Below, piece by piece: positions 32,980 through 42,102 of a stretch of DNA of 64,000 nucleotides; within the stretch, counting starts at the first letter, position 1; each line of letters begins with the position of its first letter. The position numbers were made by a program, and so were the translations under genes. The notes beneath the pieces are model-generated. The model saw only the letters and a list, made by a program, of their open reading frames with translations, made no database searches and was not told where the DNA came from. The DNA lies in assembly GCA_045594795.1 (NCBI GenBank), contig JAZNZF010000018.1, positions 1-64,000 on the forward strand, read 5' to 3'. The DNA is from UMGS1532 sp045594795 (GTDB lineage Bacteria; Bacillota; Clostridia; Oscillospirales; Acutalibacteraceae).

Positions 32980-33216
32980 ATGGCAGAGTTTTGTTTAGAG
33001 TGCTTTAATAAAATTAATAAAAAGAATTATTCAAGGTCAGAGGTCGGGTTGTCTTGGTCTGAGTATTTGTGTGAGGAATGTTGTGAGTACAAAAGAGTAG
33101 TTATATATAAACACCCTAAAATATTTTTTTCGTCTAATAAAAGCAAAGAAACAGGGCTACAAATTTTTTTAAACGAAATTAAACGTATGTTCAGCGGATA
33201 TTATAAAAGTAAATAA
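32980..33216 (+). CDS. Cys-rich 78-aa protein, unknown function
   Basis: This small protein has cysteines as CLEC near residue 5 and CEECCEY near residue 31, which could hold one zinc ion as a ribbon, and a basic, aromatic C-terminal half. A strong GGGGAGG lies before the ATG, and it has its own promoter and a strong terminator, so it is a real expressed gene. It is divergent from XRE paralogue B, the likely regulator. I do not recognise the family. Confidence 0.65.
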   Translation: MAEFCLECFNKINKKNYSRSEVGLSWSEYLCEECCEYKRVVIYKHPKIFFSSNKSKETGLQIFLNEIKRMFSGYYKSK

Positions 33217-33217
33217 T

Positions 33218-33246
33218 AAAAGCGTCTGCAACAGCAGACGCTTTTT
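33218..33246. terminator. Bidirectional terminator between the 78-aa gene and serS
   Basis: AAAGCGTCTGC pairs with GCAGACGCTTT across AACA, with T and A runs on either side. Confidence 0.9.
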
Positions 33247-33260
33247 GATGTTGTTAGGGT

Positions 33261-34550
33261 TTATTTTGTAGGCACTATTTTATCCTTACCGCCCATATAC
33301 ATACGTAGAGCTTCGGGGATATTAACGCTGCCGTCGGCATTGAGGTTGTTCTCTAAAAATGCAATTAACATTCTTGGAGGTGCAACGCAGGTGTTGTTAA
33401 GGGTGTGTGCAAGGTAACGTTTACCATCTTCACCCTGAACGCGAATTCCAAGACGGCGAGCCTGAGCATCACCAAGGTTAGAGCAAGAGCCAACCTCGAA
33501 ATATTTTTGCTGACGTGGTGACCAAGCCTCAACGTCAATTGATTTAACCTTTAGGTCTGCAAGGTCGCCCGAGCAACATTCGAGTGTTCTAACGGGAACA
33601 TCAAGGGTGCGGAAGAAATCAACCGTATTTTTCCATAATACGTTAAAGAAATCGGCGCTTTCTTCGGGCTTACAAACAACAATCATTTCCTGTTTTTCGA
33701 ACTGATGAATTCTGTAAACACCGCGTTCTTCAATACCGTGTGCGCCCTTTTCTTTTCTAAAGCAAGGCGAGTAGCTTGTAAGTTTAATTGGAAGCTCGGC
33801 TTCGTTAGTTACAGTATTAATAAACTTGCCTATCATTGAGTGCTCGCTTGTGCCGATTAGGTAGAGGTCCTCGCCCTCTATTTTATACATCATAGCGTCC
33901 ATTTCGGCAAAGCTCATAACGCCTTCAACAACATTGCGACGAATCATATAAGGAGGGATAACATAGGTAAAGCCCCTGTCAATCATAAAATCCCTTGCAT
34001 AAGAAATAATTGCCGAGTGCAGTCTTGCAATATCACCCATAAGGTAATAGAAGCCGTTACCCGCAACCGAGCCTGCGGCGGTAAGGTCGATACCGTTAAA
34101 GCGTTCCATAATATCGGTGTGGTAGGGCACCTCGAAATCGGGTGTTACGGGGTCACCGTACTTTTCTACCTCAACGTTTTTGCTGTCGTCCTCGCCGATA
34201 GGCACCGATGGGTCGATAATATTAGGGATAACCATCATTATGTTTCGAATTTTCTCGGCATATTCTACCTCTAACTTTTCGCATTCGGCAAGCCTTTCGG
34301 AAAACTGTGTAACCTTTTGTTTTTCTAACTCTGCCTCGTCGCGCTTGCCCTGAGCCATAAGTGCGCCGATGCCTTTTGACACCTTGTTACGATTAGCGCG
34401 TAACTCCGAAGCCTCGGTGATGATGGCGCGGTTTTTAGCGTCTAAATCGATAACCTCGTCTACAAGCGGAAGCTTGGCATCTTGGAATTTTTTCTTAATA
34501 TTTTCTTTTACAATTTCGGGGTTTTCCCTTAAAAATTTAATGTCGAGCAT
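33261..34550 (-). CDS. serS: Seryl-tRNA synthetase
   Basis: The 429-aa class II synthetase has the N-terminal coiled-coil arm that reads the long variable arm of tRNA-Ser (residues about 30-105). Motif 2 lies in LTSYSPCFRKEKGAHG with FEKQEM after it, and motif 3 at the end (HTLNNTCVAPPRMLIAFLEN). The promoter on the minus strand is TTGACC (34608-34613), 17 bp, TAAAAT (34585-34590). Unlike thrS and cysS in this window, it has no T-box in the short 60-bp leader. Confidence 0.96.
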   Translation of the reverse strand: MLDIKFLRENPEIVKENIKKKFQDAKLPLVDEVIDLDAKNRAIITEASELRANRNKVSKGIGALMAQGKRDEAELEKQKVTQFSERLAECEKLEVEYAEKIRNIMMVIPNIIDPSVPIGEDDSKNVEVEKYGDPVTPDFEVPYHTDIMERFNGIDLTAAGSVAGNGFYYLMGDIARLHSAIISYARDFMIDRGFTYVIPPYMIRRNVVEGVMSFAEMDAMMYKIEGEDLYLIGTSEHSMIGKFINTVTNEAELPIKLTSYSPCFRKEKGAHGIEERGVYRIHQFEKQEMIVVCKPEESADFFNVLWKNTVDFFRTLDVPVRTLECCSGDLADLKVKSIDVEAWSPRQQKYFEVGSCSNLGDAQARRLGIRVQGEDGKRYLAHTLNNTCVAPPRMLIAFLENNLNADGSVNIPEALRMYMGGKDKIVPTK

Positions 34551-34642
34551 TTTTTATTCCCTCTAACTAACATTATTTTGATACATTTTAACACAAATTT
34601 ATGTGTAGGTCAACGGCTGTAATCAATTTTTGCAATTTTTTG

Positions 34643-34671
34643 TTGAAACTTAAATTATAGTATGTTAAAAT
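34643..34671 (+). promoter_or_regulatory. Promoter of the arylpyruvate operon
   Basis: TTGAAA, 17-bp spacer, TAAAAT, 35 bp upstream of the first ATG. Confidence 0.65.
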
Positions 34672-34706
34672 AAATTAAATATATATATAGGAAACGAGAT
34701 GTTTAT

Positions 34707-36347
34707 ATGCCTATTACAGATTTTTTAGAAAGAAACGCAAGGCTTTACCCAAATGATAAGGCGTTAACCGAGATTACTCCACAAAATCAGCCGGATAAAA
34801 GCATAACCTGGCGCGAGTATAATCTTATTGAAGCCGCCGAGGGCGAGGAGTACCGCAGGGAAATCACCTGGGGCGAGTTTGATATAATGGCAAACCGCTT
34901 TGCAAACTTTCTTTTTACACGCGGCATAAAGCGTGGTGATAAGGTGGCAATTCTGCTACTTAACTGTATCGAATTTTTGCCAATTTACTTTGGTATAATT
35001 AAAACGGGCGCTGTTGTTGTGCCTATGAACTACCGCTACAGCTCGGAGGAAATTTTGTACTGTGCCGAGCTTGCCGACTGCAGAATGATGGTAACAGGCC
35101 CCGAGTTTACAGAACGTATAGAGCCTATCCTTCCAAAGCTTTCGGACATAACCGATTTTATATTCGTTGGCGAAAAGGCAAAAACACCAAGCTTTGCCGA
35201 TAACTACGCCGATATGATATACCATTGCTCAAGCGTTGTACCGCCTGTAGAAATAAGCGACGACGACGAGGCGGCTATCTACTTCTCATCGGGTACAACA
35301 GGCTTCCCAAAAGCAATTTTACATAACCATCGCGCGCTTGTGCATTCTTGCATAGCCGAGCAAAAACACCACTCGCAAACACGCGACGACGTTTTCCTTT
35401 GCATACCGCCTTTATATCACACAGGCGCAAAAATGCATTGGTTCGGAAGCTTACTTGCAGGCTCGCGCGCGGTACTTTTGCGCGGTGTTAAGCCCGAGTG
35501 GATAATGCAATGTATCAGCGAAGAAAAATGCTCTATAGTATGGTTGCTCGTTCCTTGGACGCAGGATATTCTCGATAGCATTGATAACGGCACTTTGAAG
35601 CTTGAGGATTACAGACTTTCTCAATGGAGGCTTATGCACATTGGCGCACAGCCCGTACCACCAAGCCTTATAAAGCGTTGGAAGGGTATATTCCCAAATC
35701 ACGAGTATGATACAAAGTATGGCCTTTCGGAGTCTATTGGACCCGGATGCGTTCACTTGGGTGTGGAGAACATACACAAGGTTGGCGCTATTGGTAAGGC
35801 GGGTTACGGCTGGGAAACCAAAATTTTAGACGAAAAGCAAAACCCTGTTAAAAAAGGCGAGGTTGGAGAGCTTGCAGTTAAAGGCCCCGGTGTTATGCTT
35901 TGCTATTACAAAAACCCCGAGGCAAGCGCAGAGATATTAAAGGACGGTTGGCTTTTAACGGGTGATATGGCTCGCGAGGACGAGGAGGGCTTCATCTACC
36001 TTGTAGACCGTAAAAAAGATGTTATTATCACGGGCGGTGAAAACCTTTATCCTGTGCAAATAGAGGATTATTTGCGCGCTAATGATAAGATAAAGGACGC
36101 CGCGGTTATCGGTCTTCCCGATGCGCGACTTGGCGAAATTGCCGCCGCTATAATCGAGGTTAAAGAGGGCTGTAATTTAAGCGAAGCCGAGGTAGAGGAG
36201 TTCTGCGCAGGTCTTCCAAGATACAAACGCCCCAAGAAAATTATTTTTGCCGATATTCCAAGAAACCCAACAGGCAAAATCGAAAAGCCAAAACTCCGCG
36301 AAACCTACTGTGGCGTAAGGCTTGTTGAAAAAGTAACTACCGAGTAA
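34707..36347 (+). CDS. AMP-forming acyl-CoA synthetase
   Basis: The 546-aa adenylate-forming ligase has the phosphate-binding loop YFSSGTTGFPKAI (around residue 193), GLSESIGPG, GWLLTGDMAREDEEGF with the ATP-binding aspartate, DRKKDVIITGGENLYP (the hinge), and the catalytic lysine in NPTGKIEKPKLRE. It activates a carboxylic acid as an acyl-AMP and transfers it to CoA. As first gene of an operon with iorAB and a PaaK-like ligase, it probably acts on aryl or branched acids. The substrate is not readable from sequence. Confidence 0.9.
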   Translation: MPITDFLERNARLYPNDKALTEITPQNQPDKSITWREYNLIEAAEGEEYRREITWGEFDIMANRFANFLFTRGIKRGDKVAILLLNCIEFLPIYFGIIKTGAVVVPMNYRYSSEEILYCAELADCRMMVTGPEFTERIEPILPKLSDITDFIFVGEKAKTPSFADNYADMIYHCSSVVPPVEISDDDEAAIYFSSGTTGFPKAILHNHRALVHSCIAEQKHHSQTRDDVFLCIPPLYHTGAKMHWFGSLLAGSRAVLLRGVKPEWIMQCISEEKCSIVWLLVPWTQDILDSIDNGTLKLEDYRLSQWRLMHIGAQPVPPSLIKRWKGIFPNHEYDTKYGLSESIGPGCVHLGVENIHKVGAIGKAGYGWETKILDEKQNPVKKGEVGELAVKGPGVMLCYYKNPEASAEILKDGWLLTGDMAREDEEGFIYLVDRKKDVIITGGENLYPVQIEDYLRANDKIKDAAVIGLPDARLGEIAAAIIEVKEGCNLSEAEVEEFCAGLPRYKRPKKIIFADIPRNPTGKIEKPKLRETYCGVRLVEKVTTE

Positions 36348-36361
36348 ATGGAGATATGAAA

Positions 36362-38086
36362 ATGAAAAAACTTATGATAGGAAACGAGGCTCTGGCACGT
36401 GGTTTTTACGAGGGCGGCATTGGTGTTGTGTCTTCGTACCCCGGCACACCCTCAACCGAAATTACCGAGTACTTAGCAAAGTACGATGATATCTACAGCG
36501 AATGGGCGCCTAACGAAAAGGTTGCCGCCGAGGTTGCCTTTGGCGCATCCTTGGGAGGTAAACGTTCGGTCTGCTGTATGAAGCACGTTGGCTTAAACGT
36601 TGCTGCCGACCCACTATTTACCCTTTCATATACAGGTGTAAACGCGGGTATGGTTATTTGTGTAGCCGACGACCCTGCAATGCATTCGTCACAAAACGAA
36701 CAGGATTCGCGCCACTATGCAATAGCCGCAAAGCTACCTATGTTAGAGCCTGCCGACTCGCGCGAGGCATTAGAGTTTGCAAAGGCATCTTTTGAGCTTT
36801 CGGAAAAGTTCGACACAGTGGTTATGATGCGCACCTGCACAAGAATTGCGCACTCGCAAAGCATAGTAGAACTTGGTGATAGGGTAGAAGCTCCCGAGTT
36901 CCCTTATAAAAAGCAACCCGAAAAATACATAATGATGCCAGCTTTTGCTAAGCACCGTCATCCTTTTGTTGAAGAGCGTATGCAGTCTTTAGCAGAGTTC
37001 TCAGAGAACTGCCCCTTTAACCGCGTAGAAAAGGGTGAACGTACCGATTTGGGTATAATCACCTCGGGTACTTGCTATCAGTATGTTAAAGAGGTGTTTG
37101 GGGATAGCGTACCTGTACTAAAACTCGGTATGGTAAATCCGTTGCCAACAAAGCTTATCACCGATTTTGCAAATAGCGTTGACCGTTTAGTTGTTATAGA
37201 GGAATTAGACGGTATTATCGAAACCCATTGTCGCGTTTTAGGACTTGCGGTAGAGGGTAAAAACTTATTCTCACCCATCGGCGAATATTCGCAAAGCGTT
37301 ATAGCAAAGGCTTTTGGCGTAGAAACTGCCGAGCCTCAGGCAAAAGCAGAGGTGCCTGTTCGTCCACCGATGATGTGTGCAGGCTGTCCTCACAGAGGCA
37401 TCTATTACACACTTTCTAAAAATAAGGTAACCGTTATAGGTGATATCGGTTGTTACACACTCGGTGCACAGCCACCCCTTTGCGCTGTTGACACCACGCT
37501 TTGTATGGGCGCATCGGTTTCGGGTCTGCACGGCTTTAATCAGGCACAAAAGGACACCAAAACCAAGGCTGTTGCCGTTATCGGTGATTCCACCTTTATG
37601 CACTCGGGCGTTACGGGACTTATCGATATTGCGTATAACGAGTCTAATTCTACCGTAATTATACTTGATAACTCAATTACGGGTATGACGGGGCATCAGC
37701 AAAACCCAACTACCGGATTTAATATTAAGGGTGACCCTGCAGGTAAAATCGATTTAGAGGCACTTTGCCGCGCTATCGGTATTACACGCGTTACGGTTGT
37801 TGACCCTTACGACTTAAAAGAGTGCGATAGGGTAATTAAAGAGGAATTAGAGGCAGATTGTCCGTCGGTTATTATTTCACGTAGACCTTGTGTTCTGCTT
37901 AAAAGCGTAAAGGCAAAGCCATCACTTAAGGTCGACCCCGATAAATGCAAAAGCTGTAAAAAATGTATGGGTCTTGGTTGCCCTGCAATTAGCTTTAAAG
38001 ACGGCAAAGCGGTTATTGATAACACCCTTTGCGTTGGCTGTGGTGTATGTAAGGGCCTTTGTCCATTCGAGGCCATCACAGAATAA
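36362..38086 (+). CDS. iorA: Indolepyruvate:ferredoxin oxidoreductase, alpha subunit
   Basis: The protein is about 574 aa. IorA holds thiamine diphosphate and iron-sulfur clusters and oxidatively decarboxylates aryl pyruvates to arylacetyl-CoA with ferredoxin. Seen are YPGTPSTEITEYL at the N-terminus, the TPP-binding part (GDIGCYTLG, GDSTFMHSGVTGLIDIAYN), and a C-terminal double-cluster ferredoxin domain (CKSCKKCMGLGCP, then CVGCGVCKGLCPF). I prefer ATG 36362, eight bases after GGAG, over ATG 36356, which lies only two bases from it. iorB follows. Confidence 0.95.
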   Translation: MKKLMIGNEALARGFYEGGIGVVSSYPGTPSTEITEYLAKYDDIYSEWAPNEKVAAEVAFGASLGGKRSVCCMKHVGLNVAADPLFTLSYTGVNAGMVICVADDPAMHSSQNEQDSRHYAIAAKLPMLEPADSREALEFAKASFELSEKFDTVVMMRTCTRIAHSQSIVELGDRVEAPEFPYKKQPEKYIMMPAFAKHRHPFVEERMQSLAEFSENCPFNRVEKGERTDLGIITSGTCYQYVKEVFGDSVPVLKLGMVNPLPTKLITDFANSVDRLVVIEELDGIIETHCRVLGLAVEGKNLFSPIGEYSQSVIAKAFGVETAEPQAKAEVPVRPPMMCAGCPHRGIYYTLSKNKVTVIGDIGCYTLGAQPPLCAVDTTLCMGASVSGLHGFNQAQKDTKTKAVAVIGDSTFMHSGVTGLIDIAYNESNSTVIILDNSITGMTGHQQNPTTGFNIKGDPAGKIDLEALCRAIGITRVTVVDPYDLKECDRVIKEELEADCPSVIISRRPCVLLKSVKAKPSLKVDPDKCKSCKKCMGLGCPAISFKDGKAVIDNTLCVGCGVCKGLCPFEAITE

Positions 38087-38101
38087 GGTTAGGTGAAAGA
38101 C

Positions 38102-38671
38102 ATGAAAACTACAAGTATTATGATAGTTGGTGTAGGCGGTCAAGGAAGCCTCTTGGCAAGTAAATTGCTTGGTAATCTGCTAACAGCCGAGGGCTTCGAC
38201 GTTAAGGTTTCAGAGGTGCACGGTATGAGTCAGCGTGGCGGCTCGGTTGTAACCTACGTTCGCTTTGGTGATAAGGTTTATTCACCTATTATAGATTTAG
38301 GCGAGGCGGATTTTATAGTTTCTTTTGAAAAGTTAGAGGCGGCTCGCTACGTGCCCTATTTAAAGAAGGGCGGTAAAATTATTACCAACCTACAAGAAAT
38401 TGACCCAATGCCCGTTATAACGGGTGCGGCAGAGTATCCTACCGACGTACTTAAAGAACTATCGGCAAAAGGCGTCAATATTGAGGGCTTTGATGCTTTG
38501 GCGGCCGCGACAAGTGTTGGCAGTGCAAAGGCAGTAAACATTGTACTTATGGGCAAGCTTGCAAAACATTTAGGGCTATCAGAGGATAAGTGGCTTTCGG
38601 CAATCGAGGCTACCGTTAAACCCCAGTTTGTAGAGCTTAATAAGGCTGCCTTTAAGTTGGGATATAAATAA
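38102..38671 (+). CDS. iorB: Indolepyruvate:ferredoxin oxidoreductase, beta subunit
   Basis: The 189-aa subunit has the gamma-type pyruvate:ferredoxin oxidoreductase fold: IMIVGVGGQGSLLASKLLG at the start, then VSEVHGMSQRGGSVVTYVRFG, both diagnostic. It completes the IorAB complex. I use ATG 38102, seven bases after AGGTG, rather than the GTG at 38093. It lies 15 bp after iorA. Confidence 0.94.
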   Translation: MKTTSIMIVGVGGQGSLLASKLLGNLLTAEGFDVKVSEVHGMSQRGGSVVTYVRFGDKVYSPIIDLGEADFIVSFEKLEAARYVPYLKKGGKIITNLQEIDPMPVITGAAEYPTDVLKELSAKGVNIEGFDALAAATSVGSAKAVNIVLMGKLAKHLGLSEDKWLSAIEATVKPQFVELNKAAFKLGYK

Positions 38672-38702
38672 TTTTGTGTAGCTGTTTTTAGGAGTGATAA
38701 AA

Positions 38703-40013
38703 GTGGAAAAGCGTTACTATCAAAAAGAAATTGAAACAATGCCGCTCGAGGAAATGCGCAAGCTACAAAGCGAAAAGCTTGTCAGTCAGGTGCGTCACGT
38801 GTGGGATAACGTGCCATATTATAGGCAGTTAATGGAAGAAAAGGGTGTTACACCCGATGATATTAAGGGCATCGACGACCTACATAAGCTACCCTTTATT
38901 ACCAAGGCTGACCTTCGCGACCAGTACCCATACGGCTTTTTAGCAACCGACCTTAAAAACTGTGTTCGCATACAGTCTACCTCGGGTACAACGGGTAGAC
39001 GCGTTGTTGCATTCTATACCCAAAACGATATAAACCTTTGGGAAGAATGCTGTGCAAGAGCTATTACCGCGGTTGGCGGTACTAACGAGGACGTGTGTCA
39101 GGTTTGCTACGGCTACGGACTCTTTACAGGCGGTCCCGGTCTTAATGGCGGCTCGCATAAGGTGGGCTGCTTAACACTCCCAATGTCTTCAGGTAATACC
39201 GAAAGACAAATTCAGTTTATGATGGACCTTAATGCTACCATCATTTGTTGCACACCTTCATACGCGGCATATATCGGCGAGGCTTTAAAGGAGCAGGGCT
39301 ATAAGCCTGAGGATAACAAGCTTCGCGCGGGTATTTTTGGTGCAGAGCCTTGGACAGAGGAGATGCGCCGCGATATAGAAAAAAGCCTTGGCATTAAGGC
39401 ATACGATATATATGGTCTTACCGAGACCTCGGGCCCTGGTGTTTCGTTCGAGTGCGAGGAGCAAACAGGTATGCACGTTTGCGAGGACCACTTTGTTCCC
39501 GAAATTATCGACCCCGAAACAGGCGAGGTTTTACCCGATGGCGAGCGCGGTGAATTAGTTTTCACCTCACTCGATAAAGAGGCATTCCCTCTGCTTCGTT
39601 ACCGCACACGCGATATCTGTGTGCTTTCTCGCAAAAAGTGTAGCTGTGGCAGAACCCTTATTAAAATGACCAAGCCTATGGGCAGAACCGACGATATGAT
39701 GATTATCCGCGGTGTAAACGTGTTCCCGTCACAGATTGAAACTGTTCTTTTAAACGAGGGCTATACACCTAACTATCAGATTATAGTTGACCGCGTAAAC
39801 AACACCGATACTCTCGATATCAACGTAGAGCTTACCCCTGAGGCTTTTTCGGATACAGTTAAGGAGATTAACAAAGCCGAGCACAGCTTGGCAGGTGCTA
39901 TTCGCACAATGCTTGGCATTACGCCAAAGGTACACCTTGTAGCACCCAAGACCATCACACGAAGTGAAGGCAAGGCAGTACGCGTAATCGATAAACGCAA
40001 ATTGCACGATTAA
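38703..40013 (+). CDS. Phenylacetate-CoA ligase family protein
   Basis: The protein is about 436 aa. PaaK-type ligases are short adenylate-forming enzymes. IQSTSGTTGRRVV is the phosphate-binding loop, with GLTETSGPGVSFEC, YRTRDICVLS and RTDDMMIIRGVNVFPSQIE typical of PaaK. The start is GTG 38703, after AGGAGTG; the GTG at 38694 lies inside the binding site itself. In anaerobic bacteria this enzyme works with IorAB, either trapping arylacetates as CoA esters or running backwards to gain ATP. The direction is inferred. Confidence 0.92.
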   Translation: MEKRYYQKEIETMPLEEMRKLQSEKLVSQVRHVWDNVPYYRQLMEEKGVTPDDIKGIDDLHKLPFITKADLRDQYPYGFLATDLKNCVRIQSTSGTTGRRVVAFYTQNDINLWEECCARAITAVGGTNEDVCQVCYGYGLFTGGPGLNGGSHKVGCLTLPMSSGNTERQIQFMMDLNATIICCTPSYAAYIGEALKEQGYKPEDNKLRAGIFGAEPWTEEMRRDIEKSLGIKAYDIYGLTETSGPGVSFECEEQTGMHVCEDHFVPEIIDPETGEVLPDGERGELVFTSLDKEAFPLLRYRTRDICVLSRKKCSCGRTLIKMTKPMGRTDDMMIIRGVNVFPSQIETVLLNEGYTPNYQIIVDRVNNTDTLDINVELTPEAFSDTVKEINKAEHSLAGAIRTMLGITPKVHLVAPKTITRSEGKAVRVIDKRKLHD

Positions 40014-40025
40014 GGAGGAACAACT

Positions 40026-40454
40026 ATGTCAGTAAAACAGATTTCTGTATTTGTTCAAAACGAGAAAGGCGCTTTGGCAGATGTGCTAAAAGAAATTGCG
40101 GCAGGCGGAATAGAGCTTCGCGCCCTTTCTATTGCCGATACTAACGATTTTGGCATACTTCGTATAATCACTAACGACGAGGCTAAAACCGAAGCACTTC
40201 TTAAAAACAGCGGCTATATCTGTAATGTTACCGAGGTTGTTGCCGCTTGTGTTGACGATAAGCCAGGCGCTTTGGCTAAAGAGATTGCAGTGCTTACCGA
40301 TGCAGGTGTTGAGGTTGAGTATCTGTACGCATTCGTTACAACTGGCAACCAAGCCTGCGTTGTGCTACGTGTAAACGATACAGTTAAAGCAGAGGCAACC
40401 TTAAAAGCAGCAGGGGTTAAGCTTTTGCAAGAAGACGATATGAAAAACATGTAA
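40026..40454 (+). CDS. Tandem ACT-domain protein
   Basis: The 142-aa protein is two ACT modules and nothing else: KQISVFVQNEKGALADVLKEIA... and a second beginning ACVDDKPGALAKEIAVLTDAGV. ACT domains bind amino acids. As the last gene after iorAB and paaK, it probably senses an aromatic amino acid, or modulates the ligase. GGAGGA lies six bases before the ATG. Confidence 0.9.
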   Translation: MSVKQISVFVQNEKGALADVLKEIAAGGIELRALSIADTNDFGILRIITNDEAKTEALLKNSGYICNVTEVVAACVDDKPGALAKEIAVLTDAGVEVEYLYAFVTTGNQACVVLRVNDTVKAEATLKAAGVKLLQEDDMKNM

Positions 40455-40455
40455 C

Positions 40456-40483
40456 AAAAAACACCGCTTCGGCGGTGTTTTTT
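40456..40483 (+). terminator. Terminator of the arylpyruvate operon
   Basis: A 7-bp GC stem ACACCGC/GCGGTGT with a TTCG tetraloop, A run before and T run after. Confidence 0.93.
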
Positions 40484-40488
40484 AGATG

Positions 40489-40515
40489 TTAGACATTAGA
40501 TATTAGAAGTTAGAC
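40489..40515. repeat. Short TTAGA-type degenerate tandem repeat
   Basis: TTAGACATTAGATATTAGA followed by AGTTAGAC: four loose copies of a TTAGA-like unit of 6-8 bp. No function is apparent. Confidence 0.5.
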
Positions 40516-40516
40516 A

Positions 40517-40543
40517 AACGCACCGCCATATTAGCGGTGCGTT
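40517..40543 (-). terminator. Hairpin ending the six-gene minus-strand operon
   Basis: AACGCACCGC pairs with GCGGTGCGTT. On the minus strand TTTGTCTAAC follows, so the T run is weak but the stem is strong. Confidence 0.6.
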
Positions 40544-40569
40544 AAGTTTTGTTATTAATTCTTTTGTGT

Positions 40570-41403
40570 TTAATTGTGGCGGATTAGGTCGGCAACGATG
40601 TTTTCAAGGTTGTGGGTCCATTCTACCGCCTCTTGTACCCAACCGCTAATTAATTTATAGTTCCAGCGAGTATGGTCGTACCATCTGCCCGTAATAGCAT
40701 TGGCAAGGGTTGCGCCGTGTGCGCCGTGGGGGTAGATGTGCATCTGCAACGGTATGTTGTGCTCTCTTAGTGCCTCCGCAAAGTAGAAGCTACCCTCTAC
40801 AGGAACACCGTTATCGTCAAAGGTGTGCATTAAGAATATTGGGCTTGTTCTTTGGTCAACGTGGTTTTCTAAAGAATAAATCTCAAGCTGTTCGTCGGTA
40901 GGGTCTTTAATACCCAAAAGCATTTCGAACGAGCCTAAGTGCGAGTGACCACGCTTGCCCGTAAGCACAGGGTAGCAGAGTATAGCACCCGTTGGCTTGT
41001 TTATGCCCTCGGGAACTTCCTTTACGGTGTGCCACATAGTAGCAAGCGATGCCGCAAGGTGACCGCCTGCCGAAAATCCAACACAGAAAACGCGTTCGGG
41101 GTCTATGTTAAGCTCTTCTGCATTTTCGCGTATGTACTGCATAGCAAGGCTTGCATCAATCAAGGGTCTATGACCCTTTGCCTTATCGCAGACAGAATAA
41201 TTAAGCACAAAGCAGTTAAAGTTATGGGGAATAAAAGCCTCGGCAACAGGATAACCCTCGTGTTCTACACACACGTCTGCGTATCCACCGCCCGGAATTA
41301 CAAGCATAGCATCTCGTTTAATATTGGAGTAGGATTCCGCAACGTAACAGGTAAGGGTTATAGAGGGGTCGTCTTTGCGAATACTTACTGTTTCAATTTT
41401 CAT
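40570..41403 (-). CDS. Alpha/beta hydrolase, acetyl-esterase (BD-FAE/Axe) type
   Basis: The 277-aa protein carries LVIPGGGYADVCVEHEG (the oxyanion HGGG-like block) and the nucleophile elbow GFSAGGHLAAS at about residue 110. The aspartate lies in MHTFDDNGVP and the histidine in HIYPHGAHG. This catalytic triad and the short length match carbohydrate acetyl-esterases. There is no signal peptide, so it deacetylates oligosaccharides or xenobiotic esters inside the cell. It is the last gene of a six-gene operon whose other members concern RNA and ribosomes, so it may be a passenger. Confidence 0.87.
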   Translation of the reverse strand: MKIETVSIRKDDPSITLTCYVAESYSNIKRDAMLVIPGGGYADVCVEHEGYPVAEAFIPHNFNCFVLNYSVCDKAKGHRPLIDASLAMQYIRENAEELNIDPERVFCVGFSAGGHLAASLATMWHTVKEVPEGINKPTGAILCYPVLTGKRGHSHLGSFEMLLGIKDPTDEQLEIYSLENHVDQRTSPIFLMHTFDDNGVPVEGSFYFAEALREHNIPLQMHIYPHGAHGATLANAITGRWYDHTRWNYKLISGWVQEAVEWTHNLENIVADLIRHN

Positions 41404-41407
41404 GGTT

Positions 41408-42094
41408 TTATTCCTCGCTTATGTTTGGTATTTCGGGAAGCAGAAAAAGCTTCCAAGGGAACTGATTTTTTGGTGGTAAGCTGTATTCACTTACCGTCAT
41501 TTTGCGTGTAGGGTGCTTAAATTCCAAATGGTGCGACCAAAGTGCAATAAAGCAACCGTTTTCGTGGCTACCGTATTTACCGTCGCCCACAAGTGGCATT
41601 TTTCGGTGTGAGAACTGTACGCGAATTTGGTGTGTGCGCCCTGTATGTAGCCTGATTTTTACAAGCGACATTTCGCCTTTTTCGCAGTTTACGGTTTGCA
41701 AGGTGGTGTATTCTAATTTTGCATCTTTCGCGCCCTTGCGCAAGGATTTTACAACAAAGGATTTATTCTTTGCCGAGTCCTTAAAAAGAATATCCACCAT
41801 CTCGCCGCTGTCTTGTTCGGGTTTGCCGTGAACTATGGCTAAATATTCTTTAATAATTTTGCGGTCGCGCACCATAGCTGATAGCACCTTTGTAGCGGCT
41901 CGGCTTTTCGAGTATACCATTGTTCCGCCAACCATTTTATCAAGGCGGTGTATGGTGTCAATCTGATATGCACCCGTCATCTTCTTTAAAATTTCGGGCA
42001 TAGTGCGGTGGGTGTTAGACTGCAATTCCGATAGAATATTAACAGGCTTTTCGCACACCACAATAAATTTATCCTGAAACAATACTTTTATCAT
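41408..42094 (-). CDS. RluA-family pseudouridine synthase
   Basis: The 228-aa enzyme has HRLDKMVGGTMVYSKS near residue 48, with the catalytic aspartate in HRLD, and later RLHTGRTHQIRVQFSHRKMPLVGDGKYG, both family signatures. There is no S4 RNA-binding domain, and the chain is at the short end of the family, like the RsuA/RluA-type proteins that act on tRNA or 23S rRNA. Its exact target uridine cannot be named. It overlaps no neighbour but sits 4-8 bp from both. Confidence 0.88.
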   Translation of the reverse strand: MIKVLFQDKFIVVCEKPVNILSELQSNTHRTMPEILKKMTGAYQIDTIHRLDKMVGGTMVYSKSRAATKVLSAMVRDRKIIKEYLAIVHGKPEQDSGEMVDILFKDSAKNKSFVVKSLRKGAKDAKLEYTTLQTVNCEKGEMSLVKIRLHTGRTHQIRVQFSHRKMPLVGDGKYGSHENGCFIALWSHHLEFKHPTRKMTVSEYSLPPKNQFPWKLFLLPEIPNISEE

Positions 42095-42102
42095 AATTCT
42101 AC

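Noticed and set aside
40489..40515. TTAGA-type repeat and the GTGAAAA repeat at 51795 as functional elements
   Set aside because: Both are short, degenerate tandem runs after terminators and look like slippage products.
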